DNA from: Paramecium sonneborni
Taxonomy: Eukaryota > Ciliophora > Oligohymenophorea > Peniculida > Parameciidae
Reading direction: 5' to 3'
Assembly (NCBI GenBank): GCA_905182985.1
Contig: CAJJDN010000040.1
Span: forward strand, 186,072-250,071
DNA: 64,000 nt
Shown: piece by piece, positions 45,728 to 60,086 of the stretch
Layout: each line of letters opens with the position of its first letter
Position numbering within the stretch: the first letter of the stretch is position 1
Notes under the pieces: model-generated
Seen by the model: the letters and a program-made list of their open reading frames with translations, nothing else
Told to the model about the DNA's origin: nothing
Database searches by the model: none
Made by a program: the position numbers and the translations under genes

Positions 45728-48076
45728 TCAATCTAATTCTATAATTTAATTATTGTTTTAATGATTATCATTTTTTTATGAAAAGTTCTGACTATCAAAT
45801 TTAACTTCTTTTACTATTTATTTAAGTAATTCATCATCTTCATTATCTTGAATAGAACTTGAAAGTTCATATTCCTAAACTGCCAATAATAAAATACTAG
45901 CCATAAATACAACATCATATTATTAATGATCTTTATCAACTTTATTTGCAAAATTCATTAATGCTTCTTTTACTTCTACTCCTAAACTTTATTACCAAAA
46001 TTTTGTATTAAATTTAACTCCATTAGGTTTAATGTGTTCCTTTGATTCCATCATTTAAAATAATTAACTATCATAAAACAATATTTTTTCAGGTTCCTTT
46101 AGTCCTTATAATTTATTTTCATATACTCTTATTCTTTATTAAAACTCTTTTAAAACTTTTTAATCATATTAACTTCCATTTTACATTTTTTATTAATCTA
46201 TTACTAATACTTATGCAGTTTCAAATTATTCAATCAAAATCTTCATAAAATCAACCATATCTAAAGGATTTTCAAGTGTTTTAATAGTATTTTAAAATTT
46301 CTCTCTTATTTTAAATGATTCCCATCTTAATTTTCTTACCATTAAAATATCAGTATATTTTTAAACAACTTCTAATAATATTTTAACAATTAATTATTTT
46401 GGACTTCTATTACCAGCCTATAATTATGTTTAATCAACATTTTTAATATTAATCAATTCTTTTGTATCTTAATCATTAAATAACTCGCATGCCATTAATT
46501 TCTAAATATTTGTTTATAATTCTCTTTCTTTAACACCACAAACATTTAATGTTTTAAATAATTATTAAACTTAATTTTCATCTAATACTCTCCATTCAGA
46601 ACCATTATTTTAATATATATGATCAATATCATTTGAAAATATATGGTAATCAAATCCATGAATATCAGATCCTAAATATAAACATCCATTAATAAAAAGT
46701 CTACTAAATTCAACTAATTAAAGATATTATTTATATATTTTTCGATATTGTTATTACTATTATTATGTAAATTAACTATCTTTCTTTTATAATTACTGAT
46801 TGATATTATTTAATTCATCTTAAACATTTTCTAATACTAATCCAACTGCTTCAGTAACTTCTTATCTATATTCAATTATTATTTTAAAACTATCAGTCTC
46901 ACGTACTCCCTCTATTAAATTGCTAGTTATATCTGCTCTCTATTTGGCCTTTAATCCAAAATAACCTAATTCATTCTAACCAATACTCTTTATGTTTCTC
47001 AATTCCTAATCTGAAAATAATGATTAAACATAAGGCAATTTAATTGATTACAATAACATTGATGGCCAATTCTGAATCAAAAACTTAAATAGATTATTGA
47101 ATCTTATCATTTCTATATCTGTATATTTATCTTTTATCTTAAATGATTTAATCTAAGAGTATTGTTTTGTTATTTTACTTTTCTTCTTATTCTAATCCTT
47201 CAACTTACTAAGTTATTAGTATTTATTAATTATTTACTATCTTCTCATCTCAATATTATCTTAATTTAATGTTCCTTTATTTGTATTCACATTCTAAGTT
47301 GTATCTGGTTATTCATCTGATTCCTATTCAAGATCCATATCCTATAATTTTGTTCTCTAAGATTTTTTTATTATCTTATTAAATGATTCATAAGCTATCT
47401 TCCAAAAAAATTAACAAGTAGGATCCAAATAATTCTCAAATTCATATTTCTAACTCTATATTGCTAAATCTTAATTTAAATCTTTCTCTTCTTCTTACTA
47501 TTATTTTTCAACCATAGATAATAAACTTATTTTTTATGGCTTGTTTCCCTTCTTTTTTATCTCATCTTTAACTTATCTTTACTTTACTATATCTATTGGT
47601 TTTAATAAACCCATTTTATACTTAAATATATCCTCTATAATAAATGCAGTCAATTTAAAATTAATACGATCAGATTGTTCCTATGTATCAAATGTTGAAT
47701 ATTAATAACTATTTGAAAATGTAGCATTTGTATGAAAGTCTTTTATTAAATGTCCAGTTAATTTCAACAAAGGTGAAAGAAGTAATTAAAACTAATTTTA
47801 ACTATCAGACATTGCTGCAAATTACTAATTATAAGGAAAAGCATTTATAAATGTTGTTATTTCTATTTATTGATTCAAAGGAATTGGGGAAAATGTCTTT
47901 ATTACATTCCCCTCTCTCATTTTACCGAATTAATTACTCTATGGAAATATTTGTGAAAATTGAACTATTATCTCATCCATTATTGGAAATATCACTTTCT
48001 TACCATTCATATAGTTTGGAAATCTTCTTTGAAATTCCTTTAATTTAGCTTACTTCTCATTCTCTTTATTATCCAT
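45728..48076 (-). CDS. WHIM-domain chromatin remodelling factor (BAZ/ACF1-like)
   Basis: A protein of about 770 residues. In the C-terminal half it holds the block FINGCLYLGSDIHGFDYHIF, then NGSEWRVLDENQVQQLFKTL and NVCGVKERELQTNIQKL. This follows the WHIM/WSD pattern of BAZ1A/BAZ1B ('GxDRxGxxYWxF ... W..Y.. ..L..LN.KGxRExxL'), although the Tyr-Trp is Tyr-His here. Upstream are a helical DDT-like region and a basic coiled coil (NKYQQLSKLKDQNKKKSK). Such proteins partner ISWI ATPases in nucleosome spacing. Start ATG 48076 (MDNKENEKQAKLKEFQRR), stop TGA 45728-45730. No PHD or bromodomain is seen. Confidence 0.6.
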
Positions 48077-48152
48077 TTTTATTAATACTTTCCAATAATC
48101 AACTCTTCATTTTTTATTTTAAAAAAATCATTAAATTTTTTTGATTACTATA

Positions 48153-48505
48153 TCACATGACTTGAATTAATATTATTAAAATTAAGAAAAAATACTTTTG
48201 GTTATTTATAAATAATTATTTTACTTACTAAAACAATTATCTAGTCAAATAATTAACCTTCAAAGTATATTTGATAACTAAAATGACAAAAAAATTTTTC
48301 ACTTTCAGGAGCGTGAGTAAATCTTTGAGTGTAATGATCAAATAGAAATATTGTAGCAGATATTTGTTGATAAAACGAATCTTGTATCTTTTTAAATTAA
48401 CTATCAATTTTGATAATTTCAATATTTTTAGCGATTTAATGAACTAAATTAGATCTATTTATTACAGATAATTCTAGACTGTATCAATTGCTTTGTATCT
48501 AGCAT
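48153..48505 (-). CDS. small hypothetical protein (first copy)
   Basis: With ATG 48505 and a 22-nt intron near 48449 the frame reads well: FYQQISATIFLFDHYTQRFT and ESEKFFCHFSYQIYFEGQLF. The 3' end is uncertain: a 34-nt intron leads to TGA 48153-48155, otherwise the frame runs on toward the WHIM gene. It may be an unrecognised upstream part of that gene. A second copy lies at 49410-49762 in the overlap repeat. Confidence 0.3.
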
Positions 48506-51038
48506 CTAAAATTGATTTTGAGTAATAAATTAAATTAAGCTTTACTTTTTAATTGAGAAATATTTTATCAGAGATTTTTAAGATAAAAGTTGCGATTCTC
48601 TATATGAGAAGCTTTTTCCTTTTATTGACTTTGTCCAAAATAAATCAGTTTGCACTTAAAGAGTTGATATAAAGAGGAAATTAGAAATTTTGCAAAACCT
48701 TTTATGTTCAACTTAAAAGGCTTCCCTTAACTAATATTAACTTGGAAAAAATTTTAATAATTAACTCTGCAAATCTAAAAACTACACAAAAAAGTAAAAA
48801 CTACATCTCTTTCAATTGTGATTAGGCTAATCTAAAATATATTTGTAACATTAAAATCTTTTACTATTTAAGAATTTCTTATGATTTTTTTTAGTTTTCA
48901 GATTCAAATAATTCCAAAAATCTTAATAATTGAACCATCAGATATTTAAAAATTCATTAAAAGACTTTTTTGTATCAAAACTTAAATGCCGTAATGTATT
49001 CGGTAGTTATTTTTTGAGGAGGTAAGATTTTATTTTTATTAAGCCATTTCTCTGATCTCTCTTTTAATTTCATTTTATTTTTTTAAATTTTTATTTCTTC
49101 TTATTTATGTTTTCTTCATCTACTTTTTCTTAAGAAGTTTCAAATAACAAATATTTTTAATGACTGTAAACTTAATGTGAAATAAATACTTCTATGCTAG
49201 ATATTGATTTATTATCTTATTATCTCTTCTTTTTAAAATGTTTTAATTTGTTTGCAGATTTAAATTGTATTCAATCCAATTAGAATTTAAAAGTTATAAT
49301 AAACCTATTATTCTTTGTGACATATCATTATATCTTATTTTAATTTTATTTTCTTNCAACTCTTCATTTTTTATTTTAAAAAAATCATTAAATTTTTTTG
49401 ATTACTATATCACATGACTTGAATTAATATTATTAAAATTAAGAAAAAATACTTTTGGTTATTTATAAATAATTATTTTACTTACTAAAACAATTATCTA
49501 GTCAAATAATTAACCTTCAAAGTATATTTGATAACTAAAATGACAAAAAAATTTTTCACTTTCAGGAGCGTGAGTAAATCTTTGAGTGTAATGATCAAAT
49601 AGAAATATTGTAGCAGATATTTGTTGATAAAACGAATCTTGTATCTTTTTAAATTAACTATCAATTTTGATAATTTCAATATTTTTAGCGATTTAATGAA
49701 CTAAATTAGATCTATTTATTACAGATAATTCTAGACTGTATCAATTGCTTTGTATCTAGCATCTAAAATTGATTTTGAGTAATAAATTAAATTAAGCTTT
49801 ACTTTTTAATTGAGAAATATTTTATCAGAGATTTTTAAGATAAAAGTTGCGATTCTCTATATGAGAAGCTTTTTCCTTTTATTGACTTTGTCCAAAATAA
49901 ATCAGTTTGCACTTAAAGAGTTGATATAAAGAGGAAATTAGAAATTTTGCAAAACCTTTTATGTTCAACTTAAAAGGCTTCCCTTAACTAATATTAACTT
50001 GGAAAAAATTTTAATAATTAACTCTGCAAATCTAAAAACTACACAAAAAAGTAAAAACTACATCTCTTTCAATTGTGATTAGGCTAATCTAAAATATATT
50101 TGTAACATTAAAATCTTTTACTATTTAAGAATTTCTTATGATTTTTTTTAGTTTTCAGATTCAAATAATTCCAAAAATCTTAATAATTGAACCATCAGAT
50201 ATTTAAAAATTCATTAAAAGACTTTTTTGTATCAAAACTTAAATGCCGTAATGTATTCGGTAGTTATTTTTTGAGGAGGTAAGATTTTATTTTTATTAAG
50301 CCATTTCTCTGATCTCTCTTTTAATTTCATTTTATTTTTTTAAATTTTTATTTCTTCTTATTTATGTTTTCTTCATCTACTTTTTCTTAAGAAGTTTCAA
50401 ATAACAAATATTTTTAATGACTGTAAACTTAATGTGAAATAAATACTTCTATGCTAGATATTGATTTATTATCTTATTATCTCTTCTTTTTAAAATGTTT
50501 TAATTTGTTTGCAGATTTAAATTGTATTCAATCCAATTAGAATTTAAAAGTTATAATAAACCTATTATTCTTTGTGACATATCATTATATCTTATTTTAA
50601 TTTTATTTTCTTCAATTCTTTAAATAAGGTATTTCAACAATTTGCAGTATCTAGTTTACTCATTACGTCAAGTTTGATCAAAATGCTTATTAAATATGAA
50701 TATGAAAATTATACTTTTAAAATATACTTTTTATGCTGTATCTAAATTCTTTTGAGTTGGCTAAATATTAATTAATAAACAATCTTACCACAAATCTAGA
50801 AATAGATTATATAAACTTTTATAAGTCTTCTTCATATTAAAATTCTCTTTATTTTAAAAAATTGGACATTCAATTTTGAGGGAAAAATAAAATTTTTAAT
50901 ACAAAATAAGATAATATCTTTAAAATTCTTCTAAACGAATATATATTAATGTTTATATTATGCTTCAAGTAAATAAATCAAAATTGCTATTTATGCAGGA
51001 GTTTTTATACTGTATTTAATTAATATTAATTACAAATA
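48506..51038. other. long AT-rich gene-poor region (partly duplicated)
   Basis: Apart from the second copy of the small gene (49410-49762), no gene is supported here. After removing the duplicated overlap, about 1.3 kb of unique sequence remains, long for this compact genome. TGA is common in all frames I read. It may hold a gene too diverged to recognise, or a non-coding RNA. Confidence 0.3.
49410..49762 (-). CDS. small hypothetical protein (second copy, artefact duplicate)
   Basis: Apparently identical to 48153-48505 because both lie in the overlap repeat. Only one copy should exist. Confidence 0.3.
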
Positions 51039-51482
51039 ATGAATCAATATGTTTATTTTAATGATTTGAAAGAAATGCAACACTATGCAAGAAAAAATCA
51101 ACTTTCCTTATATGCGTATAAGAAAACTGTATATAATTTGACGAGTTATGCTGAGAATCATCCTGGTAGTGAAGCTTATGTGTAATATTATGAAAATCAA
51201 GATGTCACGCATGCCCAATTCAATAAGAAGATTCTCAAAACCCATAGAGAAATCATATTAGCTTTATAAGAATATATTATTGGATATATTCAAAAGCACG
51301 AGAAATAAATTATCTCTTTTAAATCTTCTAAATCCATTATCGAATAAACGAAAAAAAAATTAAGAGAAAGCACTGTACCATTTTATGAAAACATACCTGA
51401 GGATTGTTCAATAACTAAATTACCCATACTAACTATTCATAAATAATTTCACTCACAAAAGTCAATTAGAATACCTGAATGA
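51039..51482 (+). CDS. cytochrome-b5-like protein (first copy)
   Basis: Same gene as 52691-53134, where the annotation is given. This copy is complete but is a product of the assembly overlap. Confidence 0.5.
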
Positions 51483-51673
51483 ATCTTTATATTTAATTAG
51501 TCATTATAATAATACTTATAAATAAATAGCATAATAGTATATAAAATTAATCCCACACTCTTTCTATTTGAAATTAGAAATAGTTTAAAAAGAATAATTA
51601 TATTTAATTATTCGAATTAGATTGCTTATCTGATGAAGAACGAAGGGATAATTAAAAAACTTTACATAAATTT

Positions 51674-52078
51674 TCAAAATTCATCACGATCAACTGAAAA
51701 GCCTTCAAACTAACCATCAGTTTATCCAATTTAGGATTAGGGAGTTTCGAATATTTTTTTTGGTAAAATTTAGTTTTCTGTTTGTTATTATTCTAAAATT
51801 TTAGTCACACCATCTAAAATTGGAGATTTAATTCTTAAATTAAAAATGTCATCCCAATTAATCTAAGAAAAAAATAAATGGTTTTTAATCTAATCTGTAG
51901 ATCTGCTTCCTAATAATATTATTATTTAAAGATACCTAAGCGTTAATGTGGATCTTTATTTAATAATAGTTAAATAATATCCTTGGCTTCAGTGGAAATG
52001 AAATCTGGAAATATTAATCCGTTTTATATAATTTTATTTTCTATGACTCTTAAATTATTAGATCTATCTCTAAAAGGT
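51674..52078 (-). pseudogene. truncated 3' duplicate of the AGC kinase (artefact)
   Basis: The C-terminal part of the AGC kinase at 53326-54531, cut at the N at 52079. It matches the full gene and is not an independent locus. Confidence 0.85.
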
Positions 52079-52690
52079 NCTTAATGTGAAATAAATACTT
52101 CTATGCTAGATATTGATTTATTATCTTATTATCTCTTCTTTTTAAAATGTTTTAATTTGTTTGCAGATTTAAATTGTATTCAATCCAATTAGAATTTAAA
52201 AGTTATAATAAACCTATTATTCTTTGTGACATATCATTATATCTTATTTTAATTTTATTTTCTTCAATTCTTTAAATAAGGTATTTCAACAATTTGCAGT
52301 ATCTAGTTTACTCATTACGTCAAGTTTGATCAAAATGCTTATTAAATATGAATATGAAAATTATACTTTTAAAATATACTTTTTATGCTGTATCTAAATT
52401 CTTTTGAGTTGGCTAAATATTAATTAATAAACAATCTTACCACAAATCTAGAAATAGATTATATAAACTTTTATAAGTCTTCTTCATATTAAAATTCTCT
52501 TTATTTTAAAAAATTGGACATTCAATTTTGAGGGAAAAATAAAATTTTTAATACAAAATAAGATAATATCTTTAAAATTCTTCTAAACGAATATATATTA
52601 ATGTTTATATTATGCTTCAAGTAAATAAATCAAAATTGCTATTTATGCAGGAGTTTTTATACTGTATTTAATTAATATTAATTACAAATA

Positions 52691-53134
52691 ATGAATCAAT
52701 ATGTTTATTTTAATGATTTGAAAGAAATGCAACACTATGCAAGAAAAAATCAACTTTCCTTATATGCGTATAAGAAAACTGTATATAATTTGACGAGTTA
52801 TGCTGAGAATCATCCTGGTAGTGAAGCTTATGTGTAATATTATGAAAATCAAGATGTCACGCATGCCCAATTCAATAAGAAGATTCTCAAAACCCATAGA
52901 GAAATCATATTAGCTTTATAAGAATATATTATTGGATATATTCAAAAGCACGAGAAATAAATTATCTCTTTTAAATCTTCTAAATCCATTATCGAATAAA
53001 CGAAAAAAAAATTAAGAGAAAGCACTGTACCATTTTATGAAAACATACCTGAGGATTGTTCAATAACTAAATTACCCATACTAACTATTCATAAATAATT
53101 TCACTCACAAAAGTCAATTAGAATACCTGAATGA
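52691..53134 (+). CDS. divergent cytochrome-b5-like heme-binding protein
   Basis: An intron-free ORF of 147 residues, ATG 52691 (MNQYVYFNDLKEMQHYARKN) to TGA 53132-53134. The block YAYKKTVYNLTSYAENHPGS matches the cytochrome b5 core ('V.DvT.F...HPGG'), with HPGS in place of HPGG. A second His that could be the other heme ligand lies in KILKTHREI or DVTHAQF. No membrane anchor is seen, so it would be soluble. Heme binding is inferred, since the Gly change and unclear second His weaken it. An apparently identical copy lies at 51039-51482. Confidence 0.55.
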
Positions 53135-53325
53135 ATCTTTATATTTAATTAGTCATTATAATAATACTTATAAATAAATAGCATAATAGTATATAAAATT
53201 AATCCCACACTCTTTCTATTTGAAATTAGAAATAGTTTAAAAAGAATAATTATATTTAATTATTCGAATTAGATTGCTTATCTGATGAAGAACGAAGGGA
53301 TAATTAAAAAACTTTACATAAATTT

Positions 53326-54531
<1,206 letters not shown>

Positions 54532-54564
54532 ATTTGATAAAAATTAAATCCTTTTTTTTTAAAT

Positions 54565-54994
54565 ATGTCGTCTCAAAAGTTCAAAGTCAAAAAGATCAGA
54601 GATTAAAAGCCTGAAGATCTTCTAAAAGATTTAGAGAAACTCAAAGGAGAACTCATTTAATTGAGAACTGTTAAAGTTTCAGCTGGTAATGCTTAAAAAC
54701 TTGGCAGAATTGGAGTAAACGATTAACATAATAAATAAGCTTGTTAGAAAAAGAATTGCTAAATATTTAACAGTAATTAATGAACAAAGAAGAAATTCTG
54801 TGAAAAATGCATCCAAATCAGGTTCTAAACTTCCTGTTGATCTAAGAGGAAAAAAAACTAGAGCAATTAGATAAAGACTAACAAGAAGTGAAAGAGGTAA
54901 TAAGAATTGACAAATTATTCAAGCATAAAAAACATAAAGACAATGGAAAAGATTGAACAATTTCCCATTAAGAAAGTTTGCTTTGAAAGAATGA
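54565..54994 (+). CDS. RPL35: ribosomal protein uL29 (RPL35)
   Basis: A 60S protein near the exit tunnel. The sequence has FKVKKIRDQKPEDLLKDLEK, LKGELIQLRTVKVSAGNAQK, LVRKRIAKYLTVINEQRR and PVDLRGKKTRAIRQRLTRSE, then a basic tail ending LRKFAL. It matches uL29 over the full length, about 125 residues. Introns of 25 and 27 nt fit. Start ATG 54565, stop TGA 54992-54994. Confidence 0.95.
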
Positions 54995-55040
54995 TCAATT
55001 ATATAAAAACAGTACAATATTGATATGGCAATTGTAAATA

Positions 55041-56344
55041 TCAATCCTCATCTGATAGATCTTCAAATTCATTAATCCTTTTTATTATGTATACATTCTA
55101 TCCTCCAATCAACACCACTAAAAATTTATCTGAATTAATTGCATTTAATGTAATTCCTTAAATTTCATCAATATGAAGCATTTGCTAAAATACTATTTTA
55201 ATATACTTGAATAAAGCATTTATCTTCCCAAGAAACCTAGTCTTAATCTCATATAAAAACAAAAAGTATTTCTTGTCAATTTCTAATAATTTGTATTACA
55301 TACCTACTTCAATACAAAGATGCTTTCTTCTATATATTATAACTATGCTTTTTATTATCATTTCAGCAATATAAAATCTCGCTTCATTGAATGTTCCTTA
55401 AGCAATGAGTTTATTTATTAAATCTCGAAACAAAAATTACATTAGAACCCAATAATATTTTTTGTTTATTAAATTTTATAAAATCTATTTTCATTTTAGT
55501 AACTGGTGCTTGTTCTTTTTCTAAAAACTACAATATTTGTTTTAAAGCACATTTATTCTTGTCTTTTTTAGCAAAAAATTTTTTCGAAAAATCATACTTA
55601 TAATTGCCTTTAAAGTTCAATTTATTTTAAATCTAACAAAAAAGGACATCCTTTTTTCAAATATTAATAATTTTAATAATCTATTAAGTTATTAATTTGC
55701 ATCTAAGCTAATTAAAATCAGAAAAATCTGCAAACCAAAATTAATAAAGTTAGATATTCAAAATTTATGGTCAATCTTGAATTAAATGTCTTTTTTATTA
55801 AACTTCTTAGAATAAAGTTGTATACTAATAATTAATTTAGAAATTAGAGAATTTTATTAAGCGATTGCTCATAAATTATACTATAATTAATGAATTCAGT
55901 TAATCTACTATTAAATTGGAGCAATTTTTGTTTTTGACATATTTCATATTATTTGGCCATTGAAGAGATTGATTTCAACTAAATTTTTTTCAATAAAAAC
56001 TGAAATTATGTTAATAAGATTTATTATATCACTCTTTAGTGTATTATTATATAGATGATACATAAAAGGAATCAAATTCACATTGATAAAGTACAGAATC
56101 TTTAGGTTGCAATTATAAAAATTTTTTGTTATCTTAACTTTTTATGTTTATACTATTGCCAGAAATACTTCAATCATTGAAATTTGAGGACAATTTGCTA
56201 AATTTAAAATTATGAAATTTTTTTATAATGAAACAAATACTTAAAAAGTGAAACAAGTCTTTTTTCATCTTAAGTTCTATCATTAATGGAATATTTATTC
56301 TATTAAATCTAATTTGACAAAAAATAATCGTACTTTATTTTCAT
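55041..56344 (-). CDS. uncharacterised helical protein (B)
   Basis: From a possible ATG 56344 (MKIKYDYFLSNQIQQNKYS) to TGA 55041-55043. Coding blocks are clear: LANCPQISMIEVFLAIVQTQ, RDLINKLIAQGTFNEARFYI, IVFQQMLHIDEIQGITLNAI and the tail FEDLSDED. The final 80 residues look beta-rich (KFLVVLIGGQNVYIIKRI). Intron positions in the middle are not settled. The upstream ORF (A) is in frame with it apart from one TGA at 56390-56392, so A and B may be one gene or two neighbours. Confidence 0.4.
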
Positions 56345-56389
56345 TTCTTATTATTTTTCTTATTTTTTAATACCAAATTTATCAATATA

Positions 56390-57045
56390 TCATGGGTAGA
56401 ATCTATTGTTCAATTAAATCTATAATATTTCATTTTCAATTTTATAATATTCAGATATTATACTTGTTTATAAATATGTTTTAAGGGCTTGCTTAAAGAT
56501 TTTCCTTTCATAATCCAACTTATATTTGTATTCTCCTTCTATCGTAAAAATGATTGAATTTCTTTGTATTAATTGTGAAAAAAAAACCTTAATTTAAGTT
56601 AAATCTTAATCTCTGTAAATTAAATTTTGATTATTGAATGATTTTTCAGTTTTGAATTTCTCATATTTTAATTAAAGAAATGATTTAGAATATAAAAACA
56701 AACGACATAACATTTAAGGTTTGGCATTAAATTTTTATCCTAATATTTTTATTTAATTGGATTTTTAATCAAAAATTATTTCATTTTTCTCAATGAGTTC
56801 TCTACTATCTTCTATTGAAATTCAATAGTTTTTAAAAAAGTAATTATTATTTTAACTTCTTTTTTAGTTTATTTAAATAAATATAATACAATAATTTTTG
56901 AATTATTCAGAGTTTGAATAATAATATCTGACATATCAGGCAATTTTAATAATTCAAGATTGCAAAATATTCTAATTTATTTATTTATTTGTAAATTTAA
57001 TACTTTCTATACTATTGAGTTTATTGCATATTAATTAAGTTTCAT
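56390..57045 (-). CDS. uncharacterised helical protein (A), first copy
   Basis: ATG 57045 (MKLNQYAINSIVQKVLNLQI) opens a helical protein with NLELLKLPDMSDIIIQTL, TKKEVKIIITFLKTIEFQQK and, after a probable frame-restoring intron near 56650, EGEYKYKLDYERKIFKQAL. It ends at TGA 56390-56392, which is in frame with further coding sequence (B). No family is recognised; HEAT-like helices are possible. A second copy lies at 58005-58660. Confidence 0.4.
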
Positions 57046-58004
57046 CTCTTACTATTGCACATTAAATGTATTGGCAATTTAATTTTGAATAATATAATTT
57101 CATCAAGAAAGAATGAATAAAAATATCAAAATACATATTTTAAATATATTTTCAACTAAGAGAATGTAATTTATTCTGCACAGCAAAAATGCCTTTATAA
57201 AAAAAATGCATCAAGTAAATCAACGGAAACAGAAATACTAATAATAATCTTGATCTATAATAATTATCAATTTATGAATTACTTTTTGATCTTAAACTAT
57301 TTATANTTAATTTGCATCTAAGCTAATTAAAATCAGAAAAATCTGCAAACCAAAATTAATAAAGTTAGATATTCAAAATTTATGGTCAATCTTGAATTAA
57401 ATGTCTTTTTTATTAAACTTCTTAGAATAAAGTTGTATACTAATAATTAATTTAGAAATTAGAGAATTTTATTAAGCGATTGCTCATAAATTATACTATA
57501 ATTAATGAATTCAGTTAATCTACTATTAAATTGGAGCAATTTTTGTTTTTGACATATTTCATATTATTTGGCCATTGAAGAGATTGATTTCAACTAAATT
57601 TTTTTCAATAAAAACTGAAATTATGTTAATAAGATTTATTATATCACTCTTTAGTGTATTATTATATAGATGATACATAAAAGGAATCAAATTCACATTG
57701 ATAAAGTACAGAATCTTTAGGTTGCAATTATAAAAATTTTTTGTTATCTTAACTTTTTATGTTTATACTATTGCCAGAAATACTTCAATCATTGAAATTT
57801 GAGGACAATTTGCTAAATTTAAAATTATGAAATTTTTTTATAATGAAACAAATACTTAAAAAGTGAAACAAGTCTTTTTTCATCTTAAGTTCTATCATTA
57901 ATGGAATATTTATTCTATTAAATCTAATTTGACAAAAAATAATCGTACTTTATTTTCATTTCTTATTATTTTTCTTATTTTTTAATACCAAATTTATCAA
58001 TATA

Positions 58005-58660
58005 TCATGGGTAGAATCTATTGTTCAATTAAATCTATAATATTTCATTTTCAATTTTATAATATTCAGATATTATACTTGTTTATAAATATGTTTTAAG
58101 GGCTTGCTTAAAGATTTTCCTTTCATAATCCAACTTATATTTGTATTCTCCTTCTATCGTAAAAATGATTGAATTTCTTTGTATTAATTGTGAAAAAAAA
58201 ACCTTAATTTAAGTTAAATCTTAATCTCTGTAAATTAAATTTTGATTATTGAATGATTTTTCAGTTTTGAATTTCTCATATTTTAATTAAAGAAATGATT
58301 TAGAATATAAAAACAAACGACATAACATTTAAGGTTTGGCATTAAATTTTTATCCTAATATTTTTATTTAATTGGATTTTTAATCAAAAATTATTTCATT
58401 TTTCTCAATGAGTTCTCTACTATCTTCTATTGAAATTCAATAGTTTTTAAAAAAGTAATTATTATTTTAACTTCTTTTTTAGTTTATTTAAATAAATATA
58501 ATACAATAATTTTTGAATTATTCAGAGTTTGAATAATAATATCTGACATATCAGGCAATTTTAATAATTCAAGATTGCAAAATATTCTAATTTATTTATT
58601 TATTTGTAAATTTAATACTTTCTATACTATTGAGTTTATTGCATATTAATTAAGTTTCAT
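58005..58660 (-). CDS. uncharacterised protein A, second copy (artefact duplicate)
   Basis: Apparently identical to 56390-57045 through the overlap repeat. A third, truncated start is present at 59742-59865. Confidence 0.4.
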
Positions 58661-58881
58661 CTCTTACTATTGCACATTAAATGTATTGGCAATTTAATTT
58701 TGAATAATATAATTTCATCAAGAAAGAATGAATAAAAATATCAAAATACATATTTTAAATATATTTTCAACTAAGAGAATGTAATTTATTCTGCACAGCA
58801 AAAATGCCTTTATAAAAAAAATGCATCAAGTAAATCAACGGAAACAGAAATACTAATAATAATCTTGATCTATAATAATTA

Positions 58882-59620
58882 TCAATTTATGAATTACTTT
58901 TTGATCTTAAACTATTTATAATGAAATTAAACAGTGATAATAAAACAGAAAAATGGATATATTAAAAGCAAGAAAGAAAATATTAGTAGGAATGCAATAA
59001 GTTTTGGTAAAACCATTAAATATCGCATTAGTGTTGGATTTCTTAAAGGTTTAATATTTTTCATCATTGATCCAGGATCTTCAATTAAAAAATAAATTAC
59101 ATGGACATCCTAATAAATTCCATAATCTATAATGATATTTTCCAAATTTTCCCCTACAAATCCAACAAAATTCATATTTGCATTTACAAACCATATGATT
59201 GCATCCACTAATCTTTTCTAAAGGAATCAAACAATTTGGACATCTCTAACTACATTGTGCATTATGAATTTCTCCGCATTTTTAACAGACTTTAGTACCA
59301 CATTTATGGGTTTTTAGATTTTCCTTGCAAACCTAAAATTGAATTAATATTTCATACAGAACAAGTTATAATAGCTTTTTGATTTAGTTCCAAATACTTA
59401 GGATATAAATCTTCACAATACTATTTTATTATTAAAGCATCATATTAAGTACTACATGAAGGACATGTTATCTTAAATACACTTCCACTCTTAATTGCTT
59501 CTTTTATATACATGACAATGCATTCTCTTTTTGATTTACATATGTTTACTTGCAAAATTAATGAGAACAATCTCCAGGTTTAATCATCAATTTATCAATG
59601 AAACAGATTTAACAATTCAT
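58882..59620 (-). CDS. RBR E3 ubiquitin ligase, duplicate copy (artefact)
   Basis: Apparently identical to 60087-60825, where it is described. Confidence 0.75.
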
Positions 59621-60086
59621 ATTTTTATTTTCATATAAAATATGATATAAGTTTTACTAATATTAGAATTAATGTAGCAATATCATTATAAACATTATCA
59701 TATATCATTTAATTTGACAATCTTTCTTTTTATGAAACAANTAATATCTGACATATCAGGCAATTTTAATAATTCAAGATTGCAAAATATTCTAATTTAT
59801 TTATTTATTTGTAAATTTAATACTTTCTATACTATTGAGTTTATTGCATATTAATTAAGTTTCATCTCTTACTATTGCACATTAAATGTATTGGCAATTT
59901 AATTTTGAATAATATAATTTCATCAAGAAAGAATGAATAAAAATATCAAAATACATATTTTAAATATATTTTCAACTAAGAGAATGTAATTTATTCTGCA
60001 CAGCAAAAATGCCTTTATAAAAAAAATGCATCAAGTAAATCAACGGAAACAGAAATACTAATAATAATCTTGATCTATAATAATTA

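Larger units (their letters stand above)
48100..50612 (+). repeat. 1256-bp direct repeat around single N (assembly overlap)
   Basis: Bases 48100-49355 recur as 49357-50612, apparently without change, with one N at 49356. The overlap includes a small minus-strand gene and the AT-rich region behind it. Confidence 0.9.
55692..58920 (+). repeat. 1614-bp direct repeat around single N (assembly overlap)
   Basis: Bases 55692-57305 recur as 57307-58920, apparently without change, with one N at 57306. The copies contain ORF A complete and most of B. Confidence 0.9.

Noticed and set aside
48237..49679. Two identical 61-codon minus-strand ORFs.
   Set aside because: They are out-of-frame readings of the small gene, duplicated by the assembly overlap.
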